Source: an uncultured SAR86 cluster bacterium
GTDB taxonomy: Bacteria; Pseudomonadota; Gammaproteobacteria; Magnimaribacterales; D2472
NCBI GenBank assembly: GCA_902599315.1
Contig: CACKEY010000003.1
Span: forward strand, 87,286-151,285
Direction: 5' to 3'
Length of the DNA stretch: 64,000 nt
The number at the start of each line of letters is the position of its first letter. Position 1 is the first letter of the stretch. The notes below the pieces were generated by a model. The model did no database searches, had not been told where the DNA came from, and was given only the letters and a program-made list of their open reading frames with translations. Position numbers and translations under genes: made by a program. This document shows positions 21,358 to 30,874 of the stretch, piece by piece.

Positions 21358-23034
21358 ATGAAAATAACATTCTTCATTGTATTTATAATTTATGCCTCAT
21401 CAATAATTGCAGATTCAAAATGTAATCAAGCTGATTTAATTCTTGAAAATGCATCTATTTATGATGGTTTAAGTGATAAATCATTTATTGGAAGTATTGG
21501 GGTTAAAGACTCTAAGATATCATTTATCAATAAAGGAAAAATTACTGCATATGATGAGTGTGGTGGTACCAGAGTTATTAACCTAAAAGAATATTTTATT
21601 TATCCTGGATTTGTTGATGGACACGGACATTTAAAAGGAATTGGCTATAGAGAATTAACTCTTAATTTACAAGGAATACCCTCTCTAGATTTAACTTTAA
21701 AAGCGGTTAAAAATTACTTATCTTTAAAACAACCTAATGATTGGATTATAGGGCGAGGATGGATTGACAAAACTTGGCCAGAAAAAAGATTTCCAACAAG
21801 ATGGGATCTAGACTCTTTTTCTCCAAATAATCCTGTTGTTTTAGAGAGGGCAGATGGTCATGCCATTGTTGTTAATAGCATTGTTTTAAAACTTGCAAAT
21901 ATAGATTCTAACACTCCTGATCCTCAAGGCGGTTTTATAGAAAAAGATGATAATGGTGAACCGACAGGTTTATTGGTTGATATGGCTATGAATTTGATAG
22001 CAGATTTAATACCAAAATTAACAAGTGACGATGATAAAAAAGCATTTCTAGAGGGACTTCAAAGAAATGTGGCTCTAGGATGGACTCAAATACATGTTCC
22101 TGGAGGAACTTTTAAAGATATATCAATTTTAAATGAAATTAAATCAGAGAATAATCTTCTGCAAAGAGTTTATTTTATGGTCAGTGATGGAGAGCCAGCT
22201 GACTTACTTCTTGAAAAAGGCCCCATTATTGATTCAGAAAATTTATTAACGGTTCGAACAATTAAAATGTATGCAGATGGAGCATTAGGCTCAAGAGGCG
22301 CTGCACTAATTGAAAAATATAGTGATTATGATGGCAAGGGAGTTTTTATTTTTCGCGAAGAAGAGACTAAACCAAGATTATCTAAAGCATTAAAAAAGGG
22401 CATACAAATAGCGACGCATGCTATTGGTGACAACGGAAACAGAGTTGTTTTAGATTGGTATGAAGATGCCTTTGAAAAAGCAAAAAATAATGATCAATTA
22501 ATTTCTGAGCCAAGATGGAGAATAGAGCATGCTCAAAACATTACCCCAATTGATCAAAAACGATTTGTTGAATTAAATGTTATTCCTGCTATGCAACCAT
22601 CTCATGCAATTGGTGATTTACATTTTGCAATTGACAGATTGGGATTAGAGAGAATTAACAATGCATATGCTTGGAGAGATCTCATAGATCAAGGTTTAAT
22701 TATTGCAGGGGGTTCAGATGCCCCTGTTGAAATTGGCGATCCAAGAATTGAATTTTATGCAGCCATTTCTAGGAAGGATGTTGATGGATTTCACGCTGAG
22801 GGATGGAACCTAAATCAAAGATTAACTAGATTGGAAGCATTAAAAATGTTTACCATATGGCCAGCTGTCGCTTCTTTTGAGGATAGCATTAAGGGAACAA
22901 TTGAGGTTGGTAAGTTAGCAGACTTTACTGTTTTTGATAAGGATATTATGACAATCCCAGAGCAAGAAATTTTAAACGTGAAGAATATTTATACCATTGT
23001 TGGTGGACGAATAGTTTTCGAGGAGTTACTTTAA
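21358..23034 (+). CDS. Amidohydrolase family protein (YtcJ-like), secreted/lipidated N-terminus
   Basis: Signal-like N-terminus; YPGFVDGHGHLKGIG, ADGALGSRGAALIEKYSD, WRIEHAQ, GGSDAPVE. Confidence 0.92.
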   Translation: MKITFFIVFIIYASSIIADSKCNQADLILENASIYDGLSDKSFIGSIGVKDSKISFINKGKITAYDECGGTRVINLKEYFIYPGFVDGHGHLKGIGYRELTLNLQGIPSLDLTLKAVKNYLSLKQPNDWIIGRGWIDKTWPEKRFPTRWDLDSFSPNNPVVLERADGHAIVVNSIVLKLANIDSNTPDPQGGFIEKDDNGEPTGLLVDMAMNLIADLIPKLTSDDDKKAFLEGLQRNVALGWTQIHVPGGTFKDISILNEIKSENNLLQRVYFMVSDGEPADLLLEKGPIIDSENLLTVRTIKMYADGALGSRGAALIEKYSDYDGKGVFIFREEETKPRLSKALKKGIQIATHAIGDNGNRVVLDWYEDAFEKAKNNDQLISEPRWRIEHAQNITPIDQKRFVELNVIPAMQPSHAIGDLHFAIDRLGLERINNAYAWRDLIDQGLIIAGGSDAPVEIGDPRIEFYAAISRKDVDGFHAEGWNLNQRLTRLEALKMFTIWPAVASFEDSIKGTIEVGKLADFTVFDKDIMTIPEQEILNVKNIYTIVGGRIVFEELL

Positions 23035-24626
23035 TTGCTCTGTAATATTAAATCAGCGCATTTAGCCCCAACCACGTTGCATGTTGCATTTGTATTTCCA
23101 GATATTATGGTTGGAAATATTGATGCATCTGCAACTCTTAAGCCTCTTATACCCTTTACTCTTAAATCCTGATCGACAACACATTCAGTCCCATTCCCCA
23201 TTTTGCAGGTTCCAATTGGATGATAAACAGACAGAGACTCATTTCTAATAAATTCATCAATCTCATTATCTGTTTGATAAATTGACCCCGGTTGAATTTC
23301 AGTTGCTCCTAGATTCTTCATGGTTGTGGTATTGAAAACTTCTCTAATTTTATTTACTCCTTCAATCATATGCTTGATATCTTTTTCTTCAGTTAAATAA
23401 TTAGCATAGATTTTTGGAGCAATATTTGGATCAGAGGATTGTAGTTCAATGTGCCCTCTACTTTCAGGTCTTAAATTGCATATTGATGCTGTTATTCCAG
23501 ATGTAGGTTTCATGGCCCCACTTTTCTTGTATTCACCGGCACCAGGTGCAAAGTGAATTTGTGCATTTGGTGTTTTTTCATTTGAATTGGTTTTAAAAAA
23601 TACACCTATATCTGATGCAGGGTAGGTCATTAATCCTGTATTTTTAATAAAATATTCATAGAGATTTTTAACCATTGCAAATGGCTTCATTAGCTCACTA
23701 AATGTTTTTAATCCATTGACCTTATAACTTAAATTCACAGTAAGATGATCTTGTAAATTTTGACCAACTCCAGGTAAGTCGTGAACTTGAGATATTTGAT
23801 ATTTTTTAAGATGATTTTTCGGGCCAATTCCAGATAGCATAAGTATTTGGGGTGAGTTAATACTTCCCCCACTAAGAATTAATTCAGATGAACATCCTAT
23901 TACTCCTGAAAACTTCTTATTGGAAATCTTTACACCAATTACTTTTTTGTTTGAGGTGATAATTTTTTCAACTAAGGTATTTGTTAATATATCTAAATTT
24001 GGTCGATTTAATATTGGTTTTAAAAATGCATCAGCGGCGCTAAATCTTTTTCCATTTTTAATATTTACTTGATATTGTCCAAATCCTTCCTGATCTGTTC
24101 CATTGAAATCACTATTATTTTTGAAACCAAATTCTGAACACGCCTTTAAAAATTGTTTAGATGCATCAAGAATAGGCTGGAATGTTTCAACCCACAAGGG
24201 CCCAAAATTTCCATGAAACTGATCTTCATGATTTTGATTATTCTCCAAAGCAATAAAATATTTCAGTAAATCACGATAGCCCCAACCATTATTTCCTAAT
24301 TGTTCCCAATTATCATAATCATCAGCTTGACCTCGAACATATAACATTCCATTAATGGAGCTACTTCCTCCCAACGTTTTTCCCCTTGGCCAATTTATTG
24401 TTCGATTATTTAGATTTTTTTCAGGCTCAGTTTCATAGCCCCATCCATATTTTTTACTCTTAAACAATGAACTTGCTGCAAGGGGCATCTTGATAGAATA
24501 TGAAGAATCGAGTGGACCGGCCTCAATCAAAAGAACAGAATTTTTAGGATCTTCTGAAAGTTTATTTGCTAAAACACATCCTGCACTTCCAGCACCAACA
24601 ATGATATATTTATGACTAAATTTCAT
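23031..24626 (-). CDS. GMC family oxidoreductase (choline/alcohol dehydrogenase-like)
   Basis: IIVGAGSAGCVLANKLSEDP, NWPRGKTLGGSSSINGMLYVRG, LSGGSINSPQILMLSGIGP, YHPIGTCKMG. Confidence 0.95.
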   Translation of the reverse strand: MKFSHKYIIVGAGSAGCVLANKLSEDPKNSVLLIEAGPLDSSYSIKMPLAASSLFKSKKYGWGYETEPEKNLNNRTINWPRGKTLGGSSSINGMLYVRGQADDYDNWEQLGNNGWGYRDLLKYFIALENNQNHEDQFHGNFGPLWVETFQPILDASKQFLKACSEFGFKNNSDFNGTDQEGFGQYQVNIKNGKRFSAADAFLKPILNRPNLDILTNTLVEKIITSNKKVIGVKISNKKFSGVIGCSSELILSGGSINSPQILMLSGIGPKNHLKKYQISQVHDLPGVGQNLQDHLTVNLSYKVNGLKTFSELMKPFAMVKNLYEYFIKNTGLMTYPASDIGVFFKTNSNEKTPNAQIHFAPGAGEYKKSGAMKPTSGITASICNLRPESRGHIELQSSDPNIAPKIYANYLTEEKDIKHMIEGVNKIREVFNTTTMKNLGATEIQPGSIYQTDNEIDEFIRNESLSVYHPIGTCKMGNGTECVVDQDLRVKGIRGLRVADASIFPTIISGNTNATCNVVGAKCADLILQSN

Positions 24627-24652
24627 TAATCTAATATCTCTTAGGTAATCAT

Positions 24653-25348
24653 ATGCGTCAAGTAATAGCTATTGGTGGAGGAGGCTTCGGTAGAACCACT
24701 AAATCTAAACTTATAGAACAATATATTTTGAATCTAACAGGTAAGACAATACCTAATATATGTTTTATTCCTACTGCTACAGGTGACTTAGAACAATATA
24801 TTAAAAATTTTTATTCAGTTTTTTCAAAATTAAAATGTAATGCTTCTCATATAAGTTTTTTTAAACGAACTATTGACCTTCAAGAGCATATTGCAAAACA
24901 GGATGCTGTCTTTGTTGGAGGAGGAAATACAAAAAGTATGTTAGCTGTATGGAGAGACTGGGGCTTAGATATAATTCTTGAAGATGCTTATCATCGTGGT
25001 GTAATAATGAGTGGGGTAAGTGCTGGTGCAATTTGTTGGTTTGAAAATGGTTTAACTGATTCATGGGAAAGCGAGCTTAAACTGATCGAATGCATGAATT
25101 TCATTCCTGGAAACTGTGCTCCTCATTATGATGAAGAGCCTGAAAGAAGGCCTGCAACAAAAAAACTACTTGAAGAAAAATATATTAATTTTATGTATGG
25201 AATTGAGGGAGGGGCTGCGCTTCATTTTGTTAATGAGACACCCAAACAAACCATAAGATTTAAAAAAAATAAGAATGCTTATAAAGTTACACTTGATAAA
25301 GATGTAATTAATGAGAATGCCTTTGAAATCATAGAGTTAAGAAATTAA
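24653..25348 (+). CDS. Peptidase E (S51 family)
   Basis: AIGGGGFG, FVGGGNTKSMLAVWRDWGLD, MSGVSAGAICWF nucleophile, LGL-type C-term. Confidence 0.9.
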   Translation: MRQVIAIGGGGFGRTTKSKLIEQYILNLTGKTIPNICFIPTATGDLEQYIKNFYSVFSKLKCNASHISFFKRTIDLQEHIAKQDAVFVGGGNTKSMLAVWRDWGLDIILEDAYHRGVIMSGVSAGAICWFENGLTDSWESELKLIECMNFIPGNCAPHYDEEPERRPATKKLLEEKYINFMYGIEGGAALHFVNETPKQTIRFKKNKNAYKVTLDKDVINENAFEIIELRN

Positions 25349-25437
25349 ATTATGATGCCAAATTTATGCTCAAATCTAGCCTTTTTCTTCTGAATAAGTT
25401 AATTTATCAGTAATTCTAATCAATTTAATTATCATTT

Positions 25438-25977
25438 ATGTTTACAAGAATGGACCAGAGCACTCAAGAAGAGTGGCAGCATATCAGTGAAGAGCACATG
25501 CCCCACATATTTGATATGCCAAAAAGAATTATTTCAATGTTAAAGCAAGCTAAAGAATTAACGCTTGGTTTTGGTACTGATCAATTACATCATGCCTTAC
25601 AAACGGCAACAATGGCAAGAAGAGCTGGAGCTGACGATGAGATGATACTTATTAGTTTAATTCATGATATTGGAAAGGTAATTAATGTGCCAAACCACGG
25701 CCAAATAGCTGCTGAAATGATAAAGCCGTATGTCAGTGAAGATGCATATCACATAATAAGAACTCATCAAGATTTTCAAGGAGAACACTATTATCACTAT
25801 ATGGGTAAACCACAAGATTTACGTAAACAATATGTGAATGAGTCTTGGTATAAAAAAGCAATTGAGTTCACAGATGAATGGGATCAAGCAGCATTTGATC
25901 CTGAGTATAAAACTGATTCTCTAGAATCATTTGTACCCCTGATCAATAAGTTTTTTGCTGCACCTCATACGGTTTAA
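25438..25977 (+). CDS. HD-domain protein, PhnZ/MIOX-like di-iron oxygenase candidate
   Basis: QLHHALQTATMARRAGADDEMILISLIHDIGKV (H..HD), HGQIAAEMI, RTHQDFQG, FTDEWDQAAFDPEYKTDSLESFVPLI. Confidence 0.65.
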   Translation: MFTRMDQSTQEEWQHISEEHMPHIFDMPKRIISMLKQAKELTLGFGTDQLHHALQTATMARRAGADDEMILISLIHDIGKVINVPNHGQIAAEMIKPYVSEDAYHIIRTHQDFQGEHYYHYMGKPQDLRKQYVNESWYKKAIEFTDEWDQAAFDPEYKTDSLESFVPLINKFFAAPHTV

Positions 25978-26009
25978 TTAATCAAGAACACCAATAACTC
26001 TCAAAAATT

Positions 26010-26735
26010 ATGAATAGTAATATTTGGAGTGATATAAAAGAAGAAATTTCTCTAAGAATAGATGCTGAGCCATCATTAAAGGATTATCTTGAGAGCTTAA
26101 TTTTATCTAAGGATAATATAATTGAAGCAACAGCAGCAATCCTCGCATCAAAACTTCATAATGATGCGTTATCATCAATTGATCTTTATCAAATAATTTT
26201 GTCTTCATACAACGAGAAAAAATCAGTTCAAGAAAGTCTTTTTGAAGATATTTTATTTTTTCGTAAAAATGATCCGGCCTGTAAATATTTATCTACGCCA
26301 CTTCTTTTTTATAAAGGTTTCCAGGGGTTAGCTGCATATAGATCAAGCAATATTTTGTGGAACAATGATAGGCATACCATGGCTTTGTATATCCAAAATA
26401 GATCATCTGAAGTATTTGGTGTTGATATTCATCCAGCAGCAACTATTGATAGTTCTGTGATGATTGATCATGCTACAGGCGTAGTAATTGGTGAGACTTC
26501 TAAAATTAATAAGGGCGTTTCAATTTTTCAAGGTGTTACATTAGGTGGTAAAGGTTTTAATAGAGGTGATAGGCATCCTAAAATTGAAGAGGGCGTATCT
26601 ATCTTTGCATCAAGTACGATATTAGGGAATGTAACAATTGGTAAAAACTCTGTGGTTGCTGCCGGAAGTTTAGTGCTTGAGGATGTTGAGGAAGAGACAA
26701 CTGTAGCAGGAATTCCTGCAAAAAAAATTAAATAG
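26010..26735 (+). CDS. cysE: Serine O-acetyltransferase
   Basis: SRSSEVFGVDIHPAATIDSSVMIDHATGVVIGETSKI..hexapeptide repeats..AGIPAKKIK. Confidence 0.92.
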   Translation: MNSNIWSDIKEEISLRIDAEPSLKDYLESLILSKDNIIEATAAILASKLHNDALSSIDLYQIILSSYNEKKSVQESLFEDILFFRKNDPACKYLSTPLLFYKGFQGLAAYRSSNILWNNDRHTMALYIQNRSSEVFGVDIHPAATIDSSVMIDHATGVVIGETSKINKGVSIFQGVTLGGKGFNRGDRHPKIEEGVSIFASSTILGNVTIGKNSVVAAGSLVLEDVEEETTVAGIPAKKIK

Positions 26736-27750
26736 AATTTAAAATTTCATTTTCTTCATCATTCATTTCAGAATCAATTTTTTCAAACAATATAGATGTT
26801 AAATACCTTTCCGCAGTATCTGCTAGCATGCATAAGATATTTGACCCGTCAGGGGCTTCCTCCGCTATTTTCATTGCAACTGCAAATGTTGATCCCCCAG
26901 ATATTCCAGTAATTATTCCTTCATTGGAAGCTAATTGATGAGACCAGTAAATTCCATCCTCACCTGTGACAGGTATATTAATATCAAAATAATTTTTATC
27001 AATTGATTCTTGAAGCACTAAAGGGATAAAGTCAGGTGTCCAACCTTGGATTGGATGAGGGTTCCATGAATCATGCGCACTTGCAGGTGATCCGTCCTGA
27101 TTCCTTTTTTGTGTTATTAAACTATTAACCAATTGAGCATTTTCAGGTTCAGTGATAACCAGTTTTGTTTTTGGTGATTGATCTCTTAGAACACGAGAGA
27201 CCCCACTAAAAGTTCCACCCGTTCCATAACCTGATATCCAATAATTTAATCCTAATTCTTTAAAGTCATTCAAAATTTCTATAGCAGTTGTTTTTTCATG
27301 AATATCTGCATTCGCATCATTTTCAAACTGTTTGGCATAAAACCATTTATTTTTTTTGCATAATTTCTTGGCAAGATTATATGCAGCAGTTGTTCCCTCA
27401 GATGCTGGCGTTAATAGAACTTTGGCTCCAAGAAATCGCATTAATTTTCTTCTTTCTATAGATGTACTGTCAGGCATTGTCATCACGCATGGATAGCCTT
27501 TGTTTGCGCATACCATCGCCAATCCAATTCCAGTATTGCCACTTGTCGCTTCAACAACAGTTTGTTTAGGTTTCAATAATCCCTCTTTTTCAGCTTTTTC
27601 AATAATACTTAAAGCCAATCTATCCTTTACTGAACCTCCTGGATTGAAGTACTCAGCTTTGACAAAAAGATTAATATTTTTAGGTGCTATGTTTTTAATT
27701 TTTATAATTGGTGTGTTACCAATAGAACTTAATAAGTCTTTATGAATCAT
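26728..27750 (-). CDS. cysK: Cysteine synthase A (O-acetylserine sulfhydrylase)
   Basis: SIGNTPIIKI, FNPGGSVKDRLAL (PLP Lys), VEATSGNTGIGLA, GTGGTFSGV. Confidence 0.93.
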   Translation of the reverse strand: MIHKDLLSSIGNTPIIKIKNIAPKNINLFVKAEYFNPGGSVKDRLALSIIEKAEKEGLLKPKQTVVEATSGNTGIGLAMVCANKGYPCVMTMPDSTSIERRKLMRFLGAKVLLTPASEGTTAAYNLAKKLCKKNKWFYAKQFENDANADIHEKTTAIEILNDFKELGLNYWISGYGTGGTFSGVSRVLRDQSPKTKLVITEPENAQLVNSLITQKRNQDGSPASAHDSWNPHPIQGWTPDFIPLVLQESIDKNYFDINIPVTGEDGIYWSHQLASNEGIITGISGGSTFAVAMKIAEEAPDGSNILCMLADTAERYLTSILFEKIDSEMNDEENEILNSI

Positions 27751-27895
27751 GTTAAGTGCCTTACTTTGTATTTAAGTAATTTGTTTTAAGTAAGATATTA
27801 TAATATTAATATAAGAAATTTTTTAGAGATTATAAGGGTCACATGTCACATTTACTTATTTCTAAAAGTCTTTAAAATGCTTTATCCAAAGGAAC

Positions 27896-27985
27896 GGAGA
27901 GATGGCAGAGCGGTTGAATGCACTGGTCTTGAAAACCAGCAAACCTTCGCGGGTTTCCAGGGTTCGAATCCCTGTCTCTCCGCCA
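27896..27985 (+). tRNA. tRNA-Ser (anticodon UGA), CCA encoded
   Basis: Acceptor GGAGAGA/TCTCTCC, anticodon arm CTGGT-CTTGAAA-ACCAG, long variable arm, T-arm GGTTCGAATCC, CCA end. Confidence 0.97.
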
Positions 27986-27988
27986 GTT

Positions 27989-29320
27989 TTAGTTGCTTAG
28001 ACTAGAATACAATAATGTTTTAAGTTCCTCTCTTATAGGGTATTTGTCTGATGGCATGAACTGAGTCATCATTGTAGCTGTTACATTATTTTTTCTATCA
28101 ACCCAAAAAATCGTGCTTGCTGCTCCACCCCAAAAAAATTCTCCTTCAGAAGAAAAAGTTCCAGCAACACCAGGATTCATGATAGTTCCAACTGTCAAAC
28201 CAAATCCTACTCCTTCTAATCCAAATGCAGACCCATCTTTTAAGATTTCATCTGAAAGATGATTATTTGCCATTAAATCTACAGATGCTTCACTTATAAT
28301 TCTGACACCATTTAAGATGCCGCCATTTAAAAGCATCTCTGCAAATTTACTATAATCATCAATATTTGAAACTAAGCCGGAACCACCATCATATAGTTTT
28401 GAGGAATTTGTAAGATATGGTGACTTATCAAAAGCATCTATTGGTCGCAGATCTTTAGAAAACATAAGTTCTGCTTGATTTAAACCAGAGGGAGCTACAA
28501 TTTCACCATCTCGAGAAAAGGCTCCTGAGGTATATAGAGTTGTAAAGGAATCTTTATCACGTTCATTGACTGAGAAACCAATGCTTTTAAGTTCTAGAGG
28601 ATCAAATATATTTTTTTGTAAGTATTCAGCAAAGTTCATTCCAGAAATGACTTCAACTACACACCCCAAAATATCCATGTTAATTCCATATGACCATTTT
28701 TCTCCTGGATTATGAAGTAAGGGCGCAGATGCTGCAGCAGCAGAGAACTGACAGGTATTTCCTGGAAATTTGTTTAATTCTGCATCCAATGCACCAAAAT
28801 AATATGGACGAATATTATACTTTCTGTATATTTGGTTGACTGGACCTTCACCAGCCCAACTGTATGTGAGCCCACTTGTATGAGTTAATAGGTCTCTAAT
28901 TGTTATCTCTCTTTTTGGCTTAAGAACGTAGTCTTGAAAATCAAGATTTATAACTTTAGTATCTTTGAAGGCAGGAATATATTTTGAGACTTTGTCATTT
29001 AACCTCAATTTTCCATTCTCAATGAGTTGCATAATTGCAACGCCTGTAACTGGCTTGGTCATTGAATAAATTCTATAAACTGTTTTTCTATTTACACTTA
29101 TTCCTTTTTCAATATCAGCATATCCATGAGTATGACGAAGGATTTCTTTATTATCTTTTTTAATTAAAATCGAGATATTAGGCAGACTCCCATTATCAAC
29201 ATAATTGTTAAAATGATTTGTAATTCTTTTTTTATCCGCCAAGTCTAGGGAGTTAGCACCGAGCTGAGATGATATTAAAAAAAATAATATTAATGATGTA
29301 AAGATTCTCATAAATTTCAC
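27989..29320 (-). CDS. Serine hydrolase, beta-lactamase (class C/EstB-like) family
   Basis: Signal peptide; SMTKPVTGVAIMQL (SxxK), WSYGIN (YxN), DLLTHTSGLTY. Confidence 0.93.
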   Translation of the reverse strand: MKFMRIFTSLILFFLISSQLGANSLDLADKKRITNHFNNYVDNGSLPNISILIKKDNKEILRHTHGYADIEKGISVNRKTVYRIYSMTKPVTGVAIMQLIENGKLRLNDKVSKYIPAFKDTKVINLDFQDYVLKPKREITIRDLLTHTSGLTYSWAGEGPVNQIYRKYNIRPYYFGALDAELNKFPGNTCQFSAAAASAPLLHNPGEKWSYGINMDILGCVVEVISGMNFAEYLQKNIFDPLELKSIGFSVNERDKDSFTTLYTSGAFSRDGEIVAPSGLNQAELMFSKDLRPIDAFDKSPYLTNSSKLYDGGSGLVSNIDDYSKFAEMLLNGGILNGVRIISEASVDLMANNHLSDEILKDGSAFGLEGVGFGLTVGTIMNPGVAGTFSSEGEFFWGGAASTIFWVDRKNNVTATMMTQFMPSDKYPIREELKTLLYSSLSN

Positions 29321-29360
29321 CTATAATTTAGCATTACTATTTTATTACACTAACAAGCCA

Positions 29361-29765
29361 ATGGCATCCTCCCAAATAAATCTAAATAATCCTCCAAAAT
29401 TTTTATCAATTCTCGGATCTAAAGACGTTAAATTTAATAAAAGTAATGAATCTATAACAATGATCTTTGAGATCAGTGATGAGCTTACGCATTCTGATGG
29501 AAAGATAGTGCAGGGTGGGTTTATTACAGCCATGCTTGATACTACTATGGCACATCTACTAATTTTCGTAAAAAAAGGAGAGTATAATCCCCTAACTCTT
29601 GGTATTAATGTTGCATTTCTTGCATCAGGATCACCGGGTATTTTTACTGCAAAAGCAAAGATAGAGAAACTAGGAAAGAGTATTGTTTTTACAACTGGTT
29701 CACTTCATCAAGAAGATAAATTGATTGCTACTGCATCATCAACTAATAAACTTATTAAACTTTAA
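29361..29765 (+). CDS. PaaI family thioesterase (hotdog fold)
   Basis: KIVQGGFITAMLDTTMAHLL, LGINVAFLASGSPG. Confidence 0.85.
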   Translation: MASSQINLNNPPKFLSILGSKDVKFNKSNESITMIFEISDELTHSDGKIVQGGFITAMLDTTMAHLLIFVKKGEYNPLTLGINVAFLASGSPGIFTAKAKIEKLGKSIVFTTGSLHQEDKLIATASSTNKLIKL

Positions 29766-29785
29766 AACTTATTTATCTATTAAAA

Positions 29786-30874
29786 ATGAATATGAAAGAA
29801 AACTTTCTAAATTTTATAGATAGCGTAAAGCCTGAAAAAGACTTTATTGATGAAGAAATTCCAAAAGCGCCAAATTATGAAGATAAATCATATTGGGCAG
29901 CTTTGCCTGAGCAAGATGGATTACATAACTTATCACCTGATAATAAACCTTCCATGGAAATTAAAAATTTTGATGTCTTTTATATTCATCCAACCGGTTA
30001 TTTTTTAAAACATTGGAATGAGCCACTTGAAGAAGATTCTGCCTCATATGAGAGGACTGGGAGTCATCTAGCATCTCAAGCATCTGCATTCTCAGAAACA
30101 TGTAACGTTTATGCTCCTTACTACCGACAAGCAACATATTTTTCATTTTATGATACACAGTCAAACGGAGCTTTAGCTCAAGATGTTGCCTATTCTGATG
30201 TTGTGAATGCATTTAATGTATATATGGAAAAATTCAATTCTGGAAGACCCTTTTTTATAGCTGGCCATAGCCAAGGAGCATTGCACGGACAACGACTTGT
30301 ACACGAATATATTTCCATGAATCCAAATAGGCAGAAATTTATTGCAGCATATTTGATTGGATACATATTACCAATAAAGCATTTCAATAATTTATATCCT
30401 GATCTTTTCATTTCTAAATCTGCAGATGATCAAAAATCAATAATTTCATGGAGCACAGGTTTGCAGGGATTTACTAGAAGCAGAGCCCATTCAATGTTTT
30501 GGTTACCCGATGGATGGACAACTGAAAACATGGAACAGCCAATAGTGTGTCAAAACCCTTTATGCTGGACTTCAAATAATGATTGGCAGCATGACAAAAA
30601 TAATATTGTTATTAGACTAAGATCAAATAATTCTTTTCTAACTGACTATTCTGCTACAAAACATAAACACTCTAAGATATCGATCGATTCAATTGATGAT
30701 TTAGACTTTGAAGCCAGGTATTCTAAAAACTTCATGATTGAAACTCGAGGACCATTAATTGATAAAATCAAACCATTTGCTCCTAATGGAGATCTACACA
30801 ACTTTGATATTTCATTGTTTTGGGGCGCAATCAGAAATAACGTTAAAGTAAGAGCAAATGCATTTCAAACATAA
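29786..30874 (+). CDS. DUF3089 domain-containing alpha/beta hydrolase-like protein
   Basis: DVFYIHPTGYF, CNVYAPYYRQATYFSF, RPFFIAGHSQGALHGQRL. Confidence 0.85.
   Translation: MNMKENFLNFIDSVKPEKDFIDEEIPKAPNYEDKSYWAALPEQDGLHNLSPDNKPSMEIKNFDVFYIHPTGYFLKHWNEPLEEDSASYERTGSHLASQASAFSETCNVYAPYYRQATYFSFYDTQSNGALAQDVAYSDVVNAFNVYMEKFNSGRPFFIAGHSQGALHGQRLVHEYISMNPNRQKFIAAYLIGYILPIKHFNNLYPDLFISKSADDQKSIISWSTGLQGFTRSRAHSMFWLPDGWTTENMEQPIVCQNPLCWTSNNDWQHDKNNIVIRLRSNNSFLTDYSATKHKHSKISIDSIDDLDFEARYSKNFMIETRGPLIDKIKPFAPNGDLHNFDISLFWGAIRNNVKVRANAFQT

Noticed and set aside
27751-27895. Possible riboswitch or attachment site near tRNA-Ser
   Set aside because: No stable structured element seen, no integrase nearby and no duplicated tRNA 3' end found by eye
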